This document shows positions 33,906 through 43,342 of a stretch of 64,000 nucleotides of DNA, piece after piece. The notes below the pieces were generated by a model. That model was not told where the DNA came from. It ran no database searches and saw only the letters and a list, made by a program, of their open reading frames with translations. Location: positions 119,873 through 183,872 of the forward strand of contig CAZRIV010000008.1 of assembly GCA_964600235.1 (NCBI GenBank), read 5' to 3'. Made by a program: the position numbers and the translations under genes. How positions within the stretch are numbered: position 1 is the first letter of the stretch; each line of letters starts with the position of its first letter. This DNA comes from MWEI01 sp964600235. Lineage in GTDB: Bacteria > Desulfobacterota > Desulfomonilia > UBA1062.

Positions 33906-34934
33906 TTGACGATCTCCATAGGTATCCTGGGAGCCACAGGGTATACCGGCGCCGAACTCATACGACTTCTGCACGGGCATCCTGAGGCCAGGATAACCTA
34001 TTGTTCGTCCCGCCAGTACAACGGCAAGTCGATCAGTGAAATCTTCGAATTTCTCAAGGGTTCTGCAGATTTTACCCTCGAGGAGTTTGACGTTTCAGCC
34101 ATAGAAAAACGCTGCGATGTCGTGTTCAGCTGCCTTCCCCACGGTGTGAGCATGGGATTCATTGCCCGAATCATCGATAAGGTGAAGGTTGTCGATCTGA
34201 GTGCTGATTTCCGCTTACGTGATGTTTCCACATACGAGTCATGGTATCAGGAGCACTCGACCCCCGCATTGCTCGGCAATGCGGTTTACGGCCTCAGCGA
34301 GATCTATGCCGATGAGATCAGGAACGCCAGGCTCGTGGCCAACCCCGGCTGCTACCCGACCAGCGTGCTGCTGCCGCTTATACCGCTGCTGAAGGCAGGC
34401 CTTATTGATGCAGACGACATCATTGTTGACAGCAAGAGCGGTGTCTCGGGGGCGGGCAGGGGACTGAGCCTTAAGACCCACATCTGCGAGACCGGGGAAT
34501 CGTTCTGTGCTTATAAGGCAGGCCACTCCCACAGGCATGTTCCCGAGATAGAACAGGAGCTCGGCAGGGCGGCAGGCAAAAGCCTCACCATCGAGTTCAC
34601 ACCTCACCTCATACCCATCAGCCGCGGCATGCTCTCCACCATCTACGTCACCACAGCATTTCCCGAGGACAAGCTCAAGGCCTGCCTGAGTGACTTCTAC
34701 AGGTGCTCGACCTTCGTCAAGCTCATAGACACCCTGCCTTCCACCAAGGATGTACGCGGAACGAACCGGTGCCTCATGAGTGTGGTAAAGGGCAAGGCCT
34801 CAAGAAGGGCTACCATCATAAGCGTCATCGACAACCTTACCAAAGGCGCTTCCGGCCAGGCTGTCCAGAACATGAACCTCATGTTCGGCCTCAACGAGGC
34901 AGCCGCCCTTGACTGCGTACCTGTATTCCCTTAA
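33906..34934 (+). CDS. argC: N-acetyl-gamma-glutamyl-phosphate reductase
   Basis: Third step of arginine biosynthesis, NADPH-dependent. The N-terminal GILGATGYTGAELIRLL binds the cofactor. The catalytic Cys is in VANPGCYPTS and the His in AGHSHRHVPEIEQEL. Length 342 aa. The start is TTG with AGAGGTAG upstream, because the homologous N-terminus begins exactly there and no ATG fits. It directly follows rpsI, so it is probably transcribed with the ribosomal genes. Confidence 0.95.
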   Translation: MTISIGILGATGYTGAELIRLLHGHPEARITYCSSRQYNGKSISEIFEFLKGSADFTLEEFDVSAIEKRCDVVFSCLPHGVSMGFIARIIDKVKVVDLSADFRLRDVSTYESWYQEHSTPALLGNAVYGLSEIYADEIRNARLVANPGCYPTSVLLPLIPLLKAGLIDADDIIVDSKSGVSGAGRGLSLKTHICETGESFCAYKAGHSHRHVPEIEQELGRAAGKSLTIEFTPHLIPISRGMLSTIYVTTAFPEDKLKACLSDFYRCSTFVKLIDTLPSTKDVRGTNRCLMSVVKGKASRRATIISVIDNLTKGASGQAVQNMNLMFGLNEAAALDCVPVFP

Positions 34935-34955
34935 TTATTACTCTGGAGGTTCACC

Positions 34956-35777
34956 ATGGCAGGACCTGTCCGCAGACCGGTCGTTGCAGGAAGCTGGTAT
35001 CCAGGGAATCCAGACACACTGAAAAAGGATATCAGCCGCTATCTGGCCCAGGCATCGATCCCTGAAATACCGCGAAAGCCGGTTGCCATAATCAGCCCCC
35101 ACGCAGGCTATATATACTCCGGCCCCGTGGCGGCATATGCATATAAGGCGCTTGCAGGACATGACTATTCGAGCGTGGTAGTCATAAGTCCTTCCCACAG
35201 GGCGTACTTCCCCTTCATATCCATCTGGCCCAGGGGGTCTTATGAGACTCCGCTCGGACTCATCGACGTGGATGAAGATCTCTGTTCCCGACTCCTGAAA
35301 TCACTGGATATCCGCGACGATACCCACCCCCACACGGCTGAACATGCCCTGGAAATTCAACTCCCCTTCCTGCAGAGCTCCCTCAGAGAATTCAAGCTTT
35401 GTCCTCTCATCATGGGCAAGCAGGATCTCTCCTTATGCAAAGACCTGGCCCAGACGCTTCACACCTGCATAGAAGACCCGGACAACACGCTCATCGTCGC
35501 CAGCTCCGACCTCTCGCATTTCCATTCCGCCGACAGGGCGGAGAAAATGGACCTTCAAATTTCCGGGCGAATTGAATCCTTCGATGTTTCCGGCCTGAGC
35601 CTGGACCTGGAAAGCTCTTCCAGCGAGGCCTGCGGAGGCGGGCCCATCCTTGCCGCACTGCTTTACGGCAAAGGGCTTTCGCGAACAACCGCCAAGGTCC
35701 TTAAATATGCCCACTCGGGCCATATCACAGGCGATAATTCCTCGGTTGTGGGGTATCTCGCGGCAGTCGTGTATTAA
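34956..35777 (+). CDS. Memo-like protein (AmmeMemoRadiSam system protein B type)
   Basis: 273 aa. The family fold of Memo/AMMECR1-system B proteins is shown by VAGSWYPGNPDTLKKDI, IISPHAGYIYSGPVAAYAY, VVISPSHRAYF, EHALEIQLPFLQ and ASSDLSHFHS. The conserved His and Asp residues in these motifs line a metal site like that of class III extradiol dioxygenases. The usual AmmeMemoRadiSam partners (AMMECR1 domain, radical SAM) are not adjacent. GGAGG precedes the ATG. The biochemical role of bacterial Memo proteins is not settled. Confidence 0.88.
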   Translation: MAGPVRRPVVAGSWYPGNPDTLKKDISRYLAQASIPEIPRKPVAIISPHAGYIYSGPVAAYAYKALAGHDYSSVVVISPSHRAYFPFISIWPRGSYETPLGLIDVDEDLCSRLLKSLDIRDDTHPHTAEHALEIQLPFLQSSLREFKLCPLIMGKQDLSLCKDLAQTLHTCIEDPDNTLIVASSDLSHFHSADRAEKMDLQISGRIESFDVSGLSLDLESSSSEACGGGPILAALLYGKGLSRTTAKVLKYAHSGHITGDNSSVVGYLAAVVY

Positions 35778-35779
35778 TC

Positions 35780-36697
35780 ATGCTGAAAAAAATCCTCCTC
35801 CTCGGTCCGATCGTCGCGATGGCTCTGCTCACGGCAGATATTGCCGTCAATTTTGTCTACCCGAATGTCTCGTCCCTTAAAAAGGAGGATCCTTCCAAGA
35901 CCGCATTCATGGAATACCGTGAAAAGGAATGGGCGAGAAAAGGAATAGATAAAACGATCACTCAGAAATGGGTGCCCCTGAAAAGGATCTCCCCCTATGT
36001 CATCAAGGCGGTGATTATTGCTGAAGACGACAAGTTCTGGATGCATGAAGGCTTCGACTACGAGGCCATGGAACAGGCCTTGAAAAAGGACATCCGAAAG
36101 AAACGGTTCAAGGCAGGGGGTTCCACCATAAGCCAGCAGCTGGCCAAGAATCTTTACCTTTCCCCCTCCAAGAACCCCATCCGCAAGTTAAAGGAAGCCA
36201 TCCTCACCTGGCGTATGGAGCGCGTCCTTTCCAAGAGGCGGATCGTGGAGATCTATCTCAATGTGGCCGAGTGGGGAGACGGCATATTCGGTATCGAGGC
36301 CGCCTCCAGGCACTACTATGGAAAGCATGCTTCCGCACTCAGCGCACGGGAGGCCTCCAGGCTGGCCACAGTCCTGCCCAACCCGAGGAGATATAAGGTG
36401 AACGGTGATTCCAGGTATGTGCGGAACCGCTCTGAGAGGATTTACCGGATAATGGTATCACGGGGCATCGTGATACCCGAATTCGAAGAGGTCATGAAGC
36501 CGCCGGAGGAGACACCCCCGGAAACCGTCGAAGATCTCATCAGCGAGGCAGATACCTCGGGCATTGAGCCCGCTCCAGGGGAGGACGCGCAGGAGGAACC
36601 TGCCGCAGACTCACCGCAAGATACCGAGACTCCTGATCCGCCCGACGCGGTCTCACCGGAGGCTGAGACTGAAACTCCTTCTGCCTCGGGCCAATGA
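35780..36697 (+). CDS. mtgA: Monofunctional peptidoglycan transglycosylase with acidic tail
   Basis: It polymerises lipid II into glycan strands at the inner membrane (GT51). One N-terminal membrane helix is followed by the catalytic motifs IAEDDKFWMHEGFD (with the catalytic Glu), KAGGSTISQQLAKNLYLS, KEAILTWRMERVLSK and EIYLNVAEWGDGIFG. The core ends near residue 230. Beyond it lies an ~70-residue tail rich in Pro, Glu, Asp, Ser and Thr that is not part of the usual family. It starts two bases after the Memo stop. Confidence 0.93.
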   Translation: MLKKILLLGPIVAMALLTADIAVNFVYPNVSSLKKEDPSKTAFMEYREKEWARKGIDKTITQKWVPLKRISPYVIKAVIIAEDDKFWMHEGFDYEAMEQALKKDIRKKRFKAGGSTISQQLAKNLYLSPSKNPIRKLKEAILTWRMERVLSKRRIVEIYLNVAEWGDGIFGIEAASRHYYGKHASALSAREASRLATVLPNPRRYKVNGDSRYVRNRSERIYRIMVSRGIVIPEFEEVMKPPEETPPETVEDLISEADTSGIEPAPGEDAQEEPAADSPQDTETPDPPDAVSPEAETETPSASGQ

Positions 36698-36714
36698 TGA
36701 TGAAGCGATAACTC

Positions 36715-38093
36715 TCAGTCACGCTCAAAGGGGATGTTGTACTTCTCCAGCTTGCGCTCGAAGGTGGGCCTGGATATACCCAGGATGTCACAGATCTCGC
36801 CCTTGTTCTTTTTGTCTCTTTAATGACCTTGCGGATATGCATCTCTTCAACTTCATCCAGGGTGAGGATCCGCCCGGAGCCTTCATGGTTGTAATCAAGC
36901 TCCGGATCCCTGGTTGCGGAGATCCCGGCAGTCTCGTTCAGGTCAGGAAAATCGCTCTTGATAAGAACCTGCCCCTTGGCCACCACCGCTGCACGGACAA
37001 GGAGGTTTTCCAGCTCCCGGATATTACCGGGCCAGCTGTAGTTCCCGAAGATCTCAAGCACCTCGTCGGAGACGCCTGCGATATGCTTATGGAGATCAAA
37101 GTTGATCTTGGACAACAGATAATTGATGAGAGGCCTTAAATCCTCTCTTCTCTCCCTTAAAGGCGGGATGAAGATGGTTACTATGTTCAGACGGTAGTAC
37201 AGATCGTCTCTGAACTGGCCTTCTTTTGCCATTGTCCTGAGATCCTTGTTGGTGGCGGCGATGATCCTGGCATTCACCTTGATGCGGTCCTTGCCGCCCA
37301 CGCGTTCGAACTCCCTCTCCTGGAGGACCCTCAGAAGTTTTGCCTGGAGATTAAAGGACATCTCGCTGATTTCATCGAGAAACACCGTTCCGTATCTGGC
37401 GAGCTCAAACTTTCCGGGCTTGCGTGTTATGGCCCCGGTAAACGAGCCCTTTTCATGGCCGAAAAGTTCTGACTCCAGCAGGGTCTCAACAATGGCCGAG
37501 CAGTTTATGGCGATATAGGGCTCATCCGCTGCAGTGTTGTTATGAATCACCTTGGCAATGAGTTCCTTGCCTGTCCCGCTTTCACCCTGGATGAGTACGG
37601 GGGTCCTGCTCTGTGACACCACGCCGATGGTTTTGAATATCTCCCTCATCTGAGGACCTTCACCGATGATGTCCCCGACCTTGTAATCCCGTGAGGATTC
37701 GACGAGCAGACCCTTTATCTTCTTCTCCATCTCGAGCGCATGGATGGCCTTTTTTATGGCAATATCGAGTTCATTGACATCCACAGGTTTGTGGATGTAG
37801 TCGAACGCGCCCTCTTTCATGGCCCTGATGGTGGACTCCATATCATGATGGGCGGTAATCATGATAACCTTGACGTTCTCATCCTCTTCCCTTAGATCCT
37901 CAAGGATCATAAAGCCATTCACATCGGGAAGCCTGATGTCGAGAATCACGACATCGGGTGTCTTCTGGGTAAATGTATTGAGTCCGTCCGTACCCGTGGG
38001 AGCGGTGTAGACCTCATATCCTTCTTCCGTCAGATAGAGATCCAGGGTCTCACGGATGGAGCTGTCATCATCAATGACAAGTATCTTCGACAT
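36715..38093 (-). CDS. Sigma-54-dependent response regulator (NtrC type), frameshifted near the C-terminus
   Basis: The receiver domain has Asp52 (VVILDIRLP) and KPVD. The AAA+ domain has GESGTGKE, GHEKGSFTGA and FLDEISEM. The frame then runs past LDEVEEMHIRKVIKETK and reads ~75 meaningless residues into the opposite mtgA gene. One base added to the T5 run at 36809-36813 (A5 in the gene) restores GEICDILGISRPTFERKLEK, a normal Fis-type DNA-binding helix, and a stop at 36715. So the sequence shows a -1 shift that removes the DNA-binding domain. It could be an assembly error in a short homopolymer, a phase-variable state or a true mutation. The partner kinase is upstream at 38163. Confidence 0.88.
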
Positions 38094-38162
38094 AGACTAG
38101 CAGACCCCCATGGAACGGCAGCTTACAATTATTATCATGCCATGTCCTCTCATATTCAAGTA

Positions 38163-40721
38163 CTACCTCTTGGGGAGCACGATGATGAATCGGGTGCCTT
38201 CCCCTTTCTTGCCTTTTATCTCTATTTCACCATCGTGCTGGTCAATGATTTTCTTAACCTGTGTAAGCCCGAGCCCTGTTCCATAGTTCTTCTTGGTAAA
38301 GAACGGATTGAATAAATGGGGAACATCCTCCTCTGGAATCCCGCAACCGTTGTCCTCTACCTCGAGTACTACCTTATCGCCTTCATCTCGCACGGAGATA
38401 ATGAGCTTTCCCTTCGGCTCCATGGCATCAACGGCATTCTGAAAGATATTGATGAGCGCCTGTTTGATCATTTGTTGATCCACAGGAATGAGTACATCGC
38501 CTTCCGCGTATATCTTCCGGACGTCTATCTCCTTGTCTTTGAGGGATTTCTCGACCATGGCCAGGGAACCTTCAATGATCGAGCGCATGTCAGAAGGTTC
38601 TTTCTGGGGCTCTGACGGCTTGGCATAGATGAGCACGTCACTGACAAGCTTCTCAAGGTGCTCGACCTCCCTCTGGGCGATCTTGAACCTCTTGAGGTCG
38701 TTTCCCTCCGGCTGCATGCGTTTTTCAAGGATCTGCAGGCTCATCTTTATCGACGAGAGGGGATTTCTCACCTCGTGGGCTATACCGGCTGACAACTGGC
38801 CGATGGCCGCGAGCTTCTGACTCTCATAATACTTCTTTTCGAGCTCTTTCATTTCCGTGATATCGCGCTCCACCAGGACGAATCTGTCCGTACCCTTTAC
38901 CGGACCCGGCGTCATCAGGAGGCTTCGCTTCTTTCCTTCTTTGGTGGTCAGCTCCAGTTCATACGGTTTGAAAATGCCCCTGTTCACATCATCCCACTTC
39001 GAGATGGCATAGTCCCGGTGCTCCGGGGCAACATATTCGGTGAAATGCTTCCCCTTTGGATCATAGCTGCCCCGGCGGATCTGCCTGCTCACATAGTTGA
39101 TGATGCCGTCCTTGTTCAGCTCATAGATCTTGTCCGGAAGGCTGTTCAAGATGCTCCGGAGGTAGTTGAAGAGCTCCTCGACCTCTCTGCGGAGCCTTAT
39201 GTTCTCTTCCAGTTCATTCTGAAGGGTCTCAGCATATTCCTGGAGGTTCCTCGTAAGCTCCATCTCCTTTGATACATCGAGGAATGTCTCGATGGCCGCT
39301 ACAATCTCGCCTTTTTCATCAAATATCGGCGCAGCAAGAAAATGCAGGTTGCGCTGTTTGCCGCTGAGGTTCTTGAAATATTTAACCGCCTCATAGGCGC
39401 CTTCTATGGATTCGGACCTTCTTACCCTTCCTTCACCATAAAACGAATCAAAGCTCTCGATGCTCTGATCGATGATGAAATCCGCAAGGAATGGCCTTTT
39501 TTCTTCATAGAAAGGCTTGTAGTAATTATCCGTGCCGATCATCTCTTCGGAACCGAAACCTGTCAGGTCGGTGCAGGCGCGATTCCACAAAATGATCCTG
39601 TGATTCTTGTCTATGACAAACATGGGAACCGGAGATCCTTCAACGATCCCTTCCATGGTCATCTTCTCTCTCAGGAGCTTCCCCTGCCACTCTTCCCGCT
39701 CTTTCATACGCTTGAGCTCTTCGTTGAGGCGCAACCGTTTCACGTCGGAACGGGTAATGGATATGGCGGTTATGATCACGACCGCTATAAGGCCTATCGC
39801 ACCGAGAATGATGTTGAGCGAAGCGCTCCGTATCGGTTTAAGCACCTCGTCATACGGGGTCACGAGGACTATCCACCACTTGGCAATACCGATATGGATG
39901 GGGGCATAGGTAATGATGTGCTTCCGCTGTATGTCATTCTGGTAGAGGAGTATTTCCTGGTATTGCTTGGACGTATAGGAGAACATCTTGAAAGGCGCAT
40001 CCCCCTGGGGAGAAAAGTCTGCCACATTCTTACCTATCTTGCTGCTGTCGGGGTGAAAGACAACGGTGCCAGACTCGTCTATGAGCCAGCACGTATTCAT
40101 GATCCGGGTCTGGTCCAGGGACATGAATTGCTTTACAAGCAGCTGGGGAGAAATGATGGCCAGTATGGCCCCGTCATACGTGCCGTCTTTGGTAATAAGA
40201 GGCATGCCGATGCCAATAGTTTTACCCTTAAAAGCCTTTAAACCCGCATCGATACCTGTAATACCCCTGACTTCACCGATAAACCGCTGATTCATCTTCT
40301 TCAGTACATGATAGAGGGCATAATCATCTATCCTCTTACCGTAAAGCCTTGACGCGATCTCCCGGGGATACCCGTAAACAGCTGCATCATCGGTGTCTAT
40401 TTTTAAAATTATGAGCACGCTCTTCCTGAGCTCTTCATAGAGGGTCCTTATCTCCTCCTGTATCTCCCCTTCATCCGGACTCCCGACGGATAACAGTCTT
40501 GACAGCAGGTTCAGTCCCTTCTCGCTCTGGGTTATGGATTCCTCCATGCGGGAAGCCGCATGGTATGCAATGGATGCCTGTTGATCGCTGAAGAGCTCGA
40601 CAATGGCCTTTTCTCGAACATTATAAACGGTCAGGGCAAGGAGCAGGATAAGTATGATAACGGTCAGCGCGGTCAACCAGATTGAGTATCTTAAGTATAT
40701 GCTGGAAATCTTCTTTTTCAT
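38163..40721 (-). CDS. Membrane sensor histidine kinase (dCache-PAS-PAS-HisKA-HATPase)
   Basis: 852 aa. A membrane helix near the start and a second near residue 315 enclose a ~270-residue periplasmic dCache-type domain. Two cytoplasmic PAS domains follow (MFVIDKNHRIILWNRACTDL, and KIYELNKDGIINYVSRQ). The phospho-acceptor is in IAHEVRNPLSSIKM. The ATPase domain has FQNAVDAME (N box), DNGCGIPEE and GTGLGLTQVKKI. It is the first gene of a two-gene unit with the sigma-54 response regulator 69 bp downstream, an NtrBC-type pair. The ligand is unknown. Confidence 0.93.
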   Translation of the reverse strand: MKKKISSIYLRYSIWLTALTVIILILLLALTVYNVREKAIVELFSDQQASIAYHAASRMEESITQSEKGLNLLSRLLSVGSPDEGEIQEEIRTLYEELRKSVLIILKIDTDDAAVYGYPREIASRLYGKRIDDYALYHVLKKMNQRFIGEVRGITGIDAGLKAFKGKTIGIGMPLITKDGTYDGAILAIISPQLLVKQFMSLDQTRIMNTCWLIDESGTVVFHPDSSKIGKNVADFSPQGDAPFKMFSYTSKQYQEILLYQNDIQRKHIITYAPIHIGIAKWWIVLVTPYDEVLKPIRSASLNIILGAIGLIAVVIITAISITRSDVKRLRLNEELKRMKEREEWQGKLLREKMTMEGIVEGSPVPMFVIDKNHRIILWNRACTDLTGFGSEEMIGTDNYYKPFYEEKRPFLADFIIDQSIESFDSFYGEGRVRRSESIEGAYEAVKYFKNLSGKQRNLHFLAAPIFDEKGEIVAAIETFLDVSKEMELTRNLQEYAETLQNELEENIRLRREVEELFNYLRSILNSLPDKIYELNKDGIINYVSRQIRRGSYDPKGKHFTEYVAPEHRDYAISKWDDVNRGIFKPYELELTTKEGKKRSLLMTPGPVKGTDRFVLVERDITEMKELEKKYYESQKLAAIGQLSAGIAHEVRNPLSSIKMSLQILEKRMQPEGNDLKRFKIAQREVEHLEKLVSDVLIYAKPSEPQKEPSDMRSIIEGSLAMVEKSLKDKEIDVRKIYAEGDVLIPVDQQMIKQALINIFQNAVDAMEPKGKLIISVRDEGDKVVLEVEDNGCGIPEEDVPHLFNPFFTKKNYGTGLGLTQVKKIIDQHDGEIEIKGKKGEGTRFIIVLPKR

Positions 40722-40795
40722 GCAGGATATAGTGGTTATCCTTTTCTCAGATGCACTGCATAAGATACCTCATGCATTAATGTGAATGGTTTATA

Positions 40796-41014
40796 TTAGG
40801 TATTCTTATCCCCTTCTTCGTGCTCGGCATAGGCGATCAGTATGTAGATGGCAAACGCAAAGAGCAGGGAGATCATCAAGGTTATGAACCCGCTCTTGAT
40901 TCCTATTACCAGTTCGCAAAACAACCAGGATACAAGATACGCTGCAATGGAGGCGATTTCCCTCATCCCTATACCTTCAAAACGATTATTTAATACCTCG
41001 ATTATACCTTTCAT
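40796..41014 (-). CDS. Small two-helix membrane protein, hypothetical
   Basis: A 72-aa frame with two hydrophobic segments (IASIAAYLVSWLFCELVIG and FITLMISLLFAFAIYILIAY) and a charged C-terminus EHEEGDKNT. No good ribosome site is seen; TATAAT lies only a few bases before the ATG, so it would be almost leaderless. It is divergent from atpE and 74 bp upstream of the sensor kinase on the same strand. I do not recognise the family. Confidence 0.45.
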   Translation of the reverse strand: MKGIIEVLNNRFEGIGMREIASIAAYLVSWLFCELVIGIKSGFITLMISLLFAFAIYILIAYAEHEEGDKNT

Positions 41015-41359
41015 ATATTATACTGACAAAGGAAAGTCACGAACTGTCTGCTGAACGTCGATTCCATCCAGAAAGCCTCTTGTCAAATCCACCCGTGCTT
41101 CTTATCATTACCCCATACCATCATGAACTTTTTGTTAAACCTCATGAGACTCCATTGAACGATACGTTTAATGATGTTGTTCAGGCATTGTATTGGTTAC
41201 ACACAATGATCGGTTTTTTTAACTTATAATATCATTGTGTTATACCTTTATTTTCAACTGGTGTGTACGATGGCATGTGTATTGCTTTTATAGATCCAGA
41301 GAAATGAGGACTCAGTCAAAACGCTCATGAAAAAATTATCAGTTAGAAAGGAGAAAAAT
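41015..41359. other. AT-rich intergenic region before atpE
   Basis: 345 bp without a credible gene. From about 41200 it is very AT-rich, with TTATAATATC and TTATACC as possible -10 boxes but no good -35. An AAAGGAG ribosome site at 41348-41354 serves atpE. An ATG at 41327 opens the same frame but lacks a ribosome site. Confidence 0.45.
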
Positions 41360-41737
41360 ATGTTTGGTAACGCTACTAAAATCTTGTTCACAGTTGCAGC
41401 AACAGTGGCCCTTTCGCTTTTAGCGTCACAGGGTGTATTCGCAGCTGATGCAATTCCGGCTGCTCAGGATCCTCTCATCAAGGTTATCTTCTCCGTAGGC
41501 GCAATGCTCGGCGCAGGCTTCGCCATCGGGCTCGGCTGCATCGGCGCAGGCGCAGGCATCGGCGCGGCAGCAGCAGGGGCTTCGGAGGCAGTCGGCAGAA
41601 ACCCCGCAGCCCAGGGCAAGATCATGATGACCATGATGGTCGGTATGGCCATGGCAGAATCCATTGCCATTTATGCACTGGTCATTACGCTTATTCTCAT
41701 CTTCGCGAATCCGTTTAAGACGTTCCTGTTTGGATAA
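41360..41737 (+). CDS. atpE: F-type ATP synthase subunit c with N-terminal signal sequence
   Basis: The two-helix hairpin forms the rotor ring. Helix 1 has the Gly/Ala repeat GCIGAGAGIGAAAAGASEAVGRNP. Helix 2 holds the ion-carrying Glu100 in MAMAESIAIYALV, followed by FANPF. In Na+-type rings a Gln in helix 1 helps bind sodium; here the aligned residue is Ile (GAGIGA), while Glu-Ser and Tyr are kept, so H+ use is more likely (inference). The mature domain is preceded by ~28 residues with SQGVFA-AD, a cleavable signal, so the total is 125 aa instead of ~80-90. No other atp gene is nearby. Confidence 0.93.
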   Translation: MFGNATKILFTVAATVALSLLASQGVFAADAIPAAQDPLIKVIFSVGAMLGAGFAIGLGCIGAGAGIGAAAAGASEAVGRNPAAQGKIMMTMMVGMAMAESIAIYALVITLILIFANPFKTFLFG

Positions 41738-41788
41738 GCTGGCGCCTTAGGGTTTTTACAGAACGAGTCAAACAATAAGGGGGAAAAA

Positions 41789-43078
41789 ATGCCTGAATCA
41801 ATCAAAGGAAGTCGCTTGTTAACGGTTGCAAGGTTATTTTTCCTGCTTGTCGTGATCCCCTTATTATTGATCGCTTCCCTTATAGCCTTCAGCATTTTCA
41901 ATCTTGGCGGCTTGTCCAAAACTGGTACGATGAACGCTCTTGACGCGAAATCGCAGCAGGAGCTCAGTGTACGCGCAACTGACCTGGCAGAGAATATCGC
42001 CAACTTCTTGCGTGAACGTCAGAGGGATGTGTTAACCACCACAATCCTTCCAGCAACCCAGGAGACATACAAACAGTTCTTGGATACCAAGACCTATGAA
42101 CTCTGGGTGAAAAAAGATACAGGCATCGTAAAGGAACAGCTGCCACTGTATGTGGAAATGTCACTCATTGATACCCAAGGAAATGAGCTCATAAAAATCA
42201 AAGACGGCAAGATAGCATCCAAGAACGAGTTAACGAACGTGAGCAATCCTGCCAACACGACGTACAAGTCTGAGGACTACTTCCTCAAGGCAAAAGAGCT
42301 CAACAAGGGTGAGGTGTATGTCTCCCCTGTCACTGGGTGGTATGTAAACAAGGCTGAGTTTGAGAAAGGGAAGAGATTCGAGGGAATTATCCGAATGGCG
42401 GCTCCGCTGTTCGATAAGCAGGGATTCACCGGGGTCATCGTACTTGCACTTGATGCAAGGGCCCTGGCCAAATATACGGACAACATCATCCCGTTTGAGG
42501 CCAATTACGTCATCGAGGCAGACGCATCTACAGGTAATTACACCTATCTGGTGGACAACAGAGGGTATGTTGTCTCCCATCCTAATGACTACAATATCGC
42601 AGGCCTCTACAAGGATGGTACTCCTGTTCCACCCATCACATCGGCAACAGTCGAGGAAATGAAGAAGAAGGGTGAAGAGGTGCTTAACCTCAATCAGCTC
42701 GGCGGCATTGATCCGGTCATGCCGGAGGTTACCAGAGAAGCCGCACTCGGCAAGCCGGGCATCAAGACCTACAATTTCGAAGGTCATACAAAGATAGTCG
42801 CATATTCACCCATTCCTTTTTATTCAAAGGATTACCCGAAGCCTGCAGGTTTCGGCTGGGTAGGCATGGGCGTGGATGTTGAGAAGTTCAACGAGCAGGC
42901 AAAAGCCGCTTCCACCAAGCTGGAAAAGGAAGCCCAGGGATGGTTGACTACCATCATCCTTATCCTGTTCGGCGCAATGGTCATTCTCTTCACCATAGCA
43001 GCCATCCTGTCAAAAGGCATCAACCGGTCAATAGCATCGGAAGCCCCTCCTGGAACGGACTATGATGACGAGGACTAG
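41789..43078 (+). CDS. dCache sensor-only membrane protein
   Basis: 429 aa. An N-terminal membrane helix (LFFLLVVIPLLLIASLIAF) and a C-terminal one (TTIILILFGAMVILFTIAAIL) enclose a ~340-residue periplasmic dCache domain, with YVEMSLIDTQGNELIKIKDG, YVSPVTGWYVN, GFTGVIVLALDARAL and YLVDNRGYVVSHPN. After the second helix only ~25 residues remain, ending in an acidic GTDYDDED. There is no HAMP, kinase, cyclase or chemotaxis domain. It starts 51 bp after atpE on the same strand with AAGGGGG before the ATG. It could sense through a partner protein or be an ancestral fragment; the stop is followed directly by a real terminator. Confidence 0.85.
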   Translation: MPESIKGSRLLTVARLFFLLVVIPLLLIASLIAFSIFNLGGLSKTGTMNALDAKSQQELSVRATDLAENIANFLRERQRDVLTTTILPATQETYKQFLDTKTYELWVKKDTGIVKEQLPLYVEMSLIDTQGNELIKIKDGKIASKNELTNVSNPANTTYKSEDYFLKAKELNKGEVYVSPVTGWYVNKAEFEKGKRFEGIIRMAAPLFDKQGFTGVIVLALDARALAKYTDNIIPFEANYVIEADASTGNYTYLVDNRGYVVSHPNDYNIAGLYKDGTPVPPITSATVEEMKKKGEEVLNLNQLGGIDPVMPEVTREAALGKPGIKTYNFEGHTKIVAYSPIPFYSKDYPKPAGFGWVGMGVDVEKFNEQAKAASTKLEKEAQGWLTTIILILFGAMVILFTIAAILSKGINRSIASEAPPGTDYDDED

Positions 43079-43090
43079 TTAGCCTACATC

Positions 43091-43128
43091 AGAGGCCCTG
43101 TCTGGAAAGACAGGGCCTCTTCTTCTTT
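43091..43128 (+). terminator. Rho-independent terminator after the dCache gene
   Basis: AGAGGCCCTGTC and GACAGGGCCTCT form a perfect 12-bp stem with a 6-base loop, followed by TCTTCTTT. It starts 12 bp after the stop. The rest of 43129-43342 holds nothing I can assign. Confidence 0.88.
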
Positions 43129-43342
43129 CAGGTTCCTGGTTTGTCGCAACAAGTCATGCTTTGATTCTCTTATATCCTCCCGTCAATAACTTACAAAACC
43201 TCCCTGTAACATACGGACTGTTTTCACACGAACCTCCATACCCACAGGTGATATGCGCTAAATATTAACCTGTTCCAGCATTGCCCTTGGTTATGCAGGA
43301 TCCTCAACAATGAATGTTGCAGGAACACTGAGCGTGCTTTAC

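Noticed and set aside
36804..36822. Programmed -1 ribosomal frameshift in the NtrC-type regulator
   Set aside because: The A5-G context is not a standard slippery heptamer and no downstream stem was found, so error or mutation is the simpler view.
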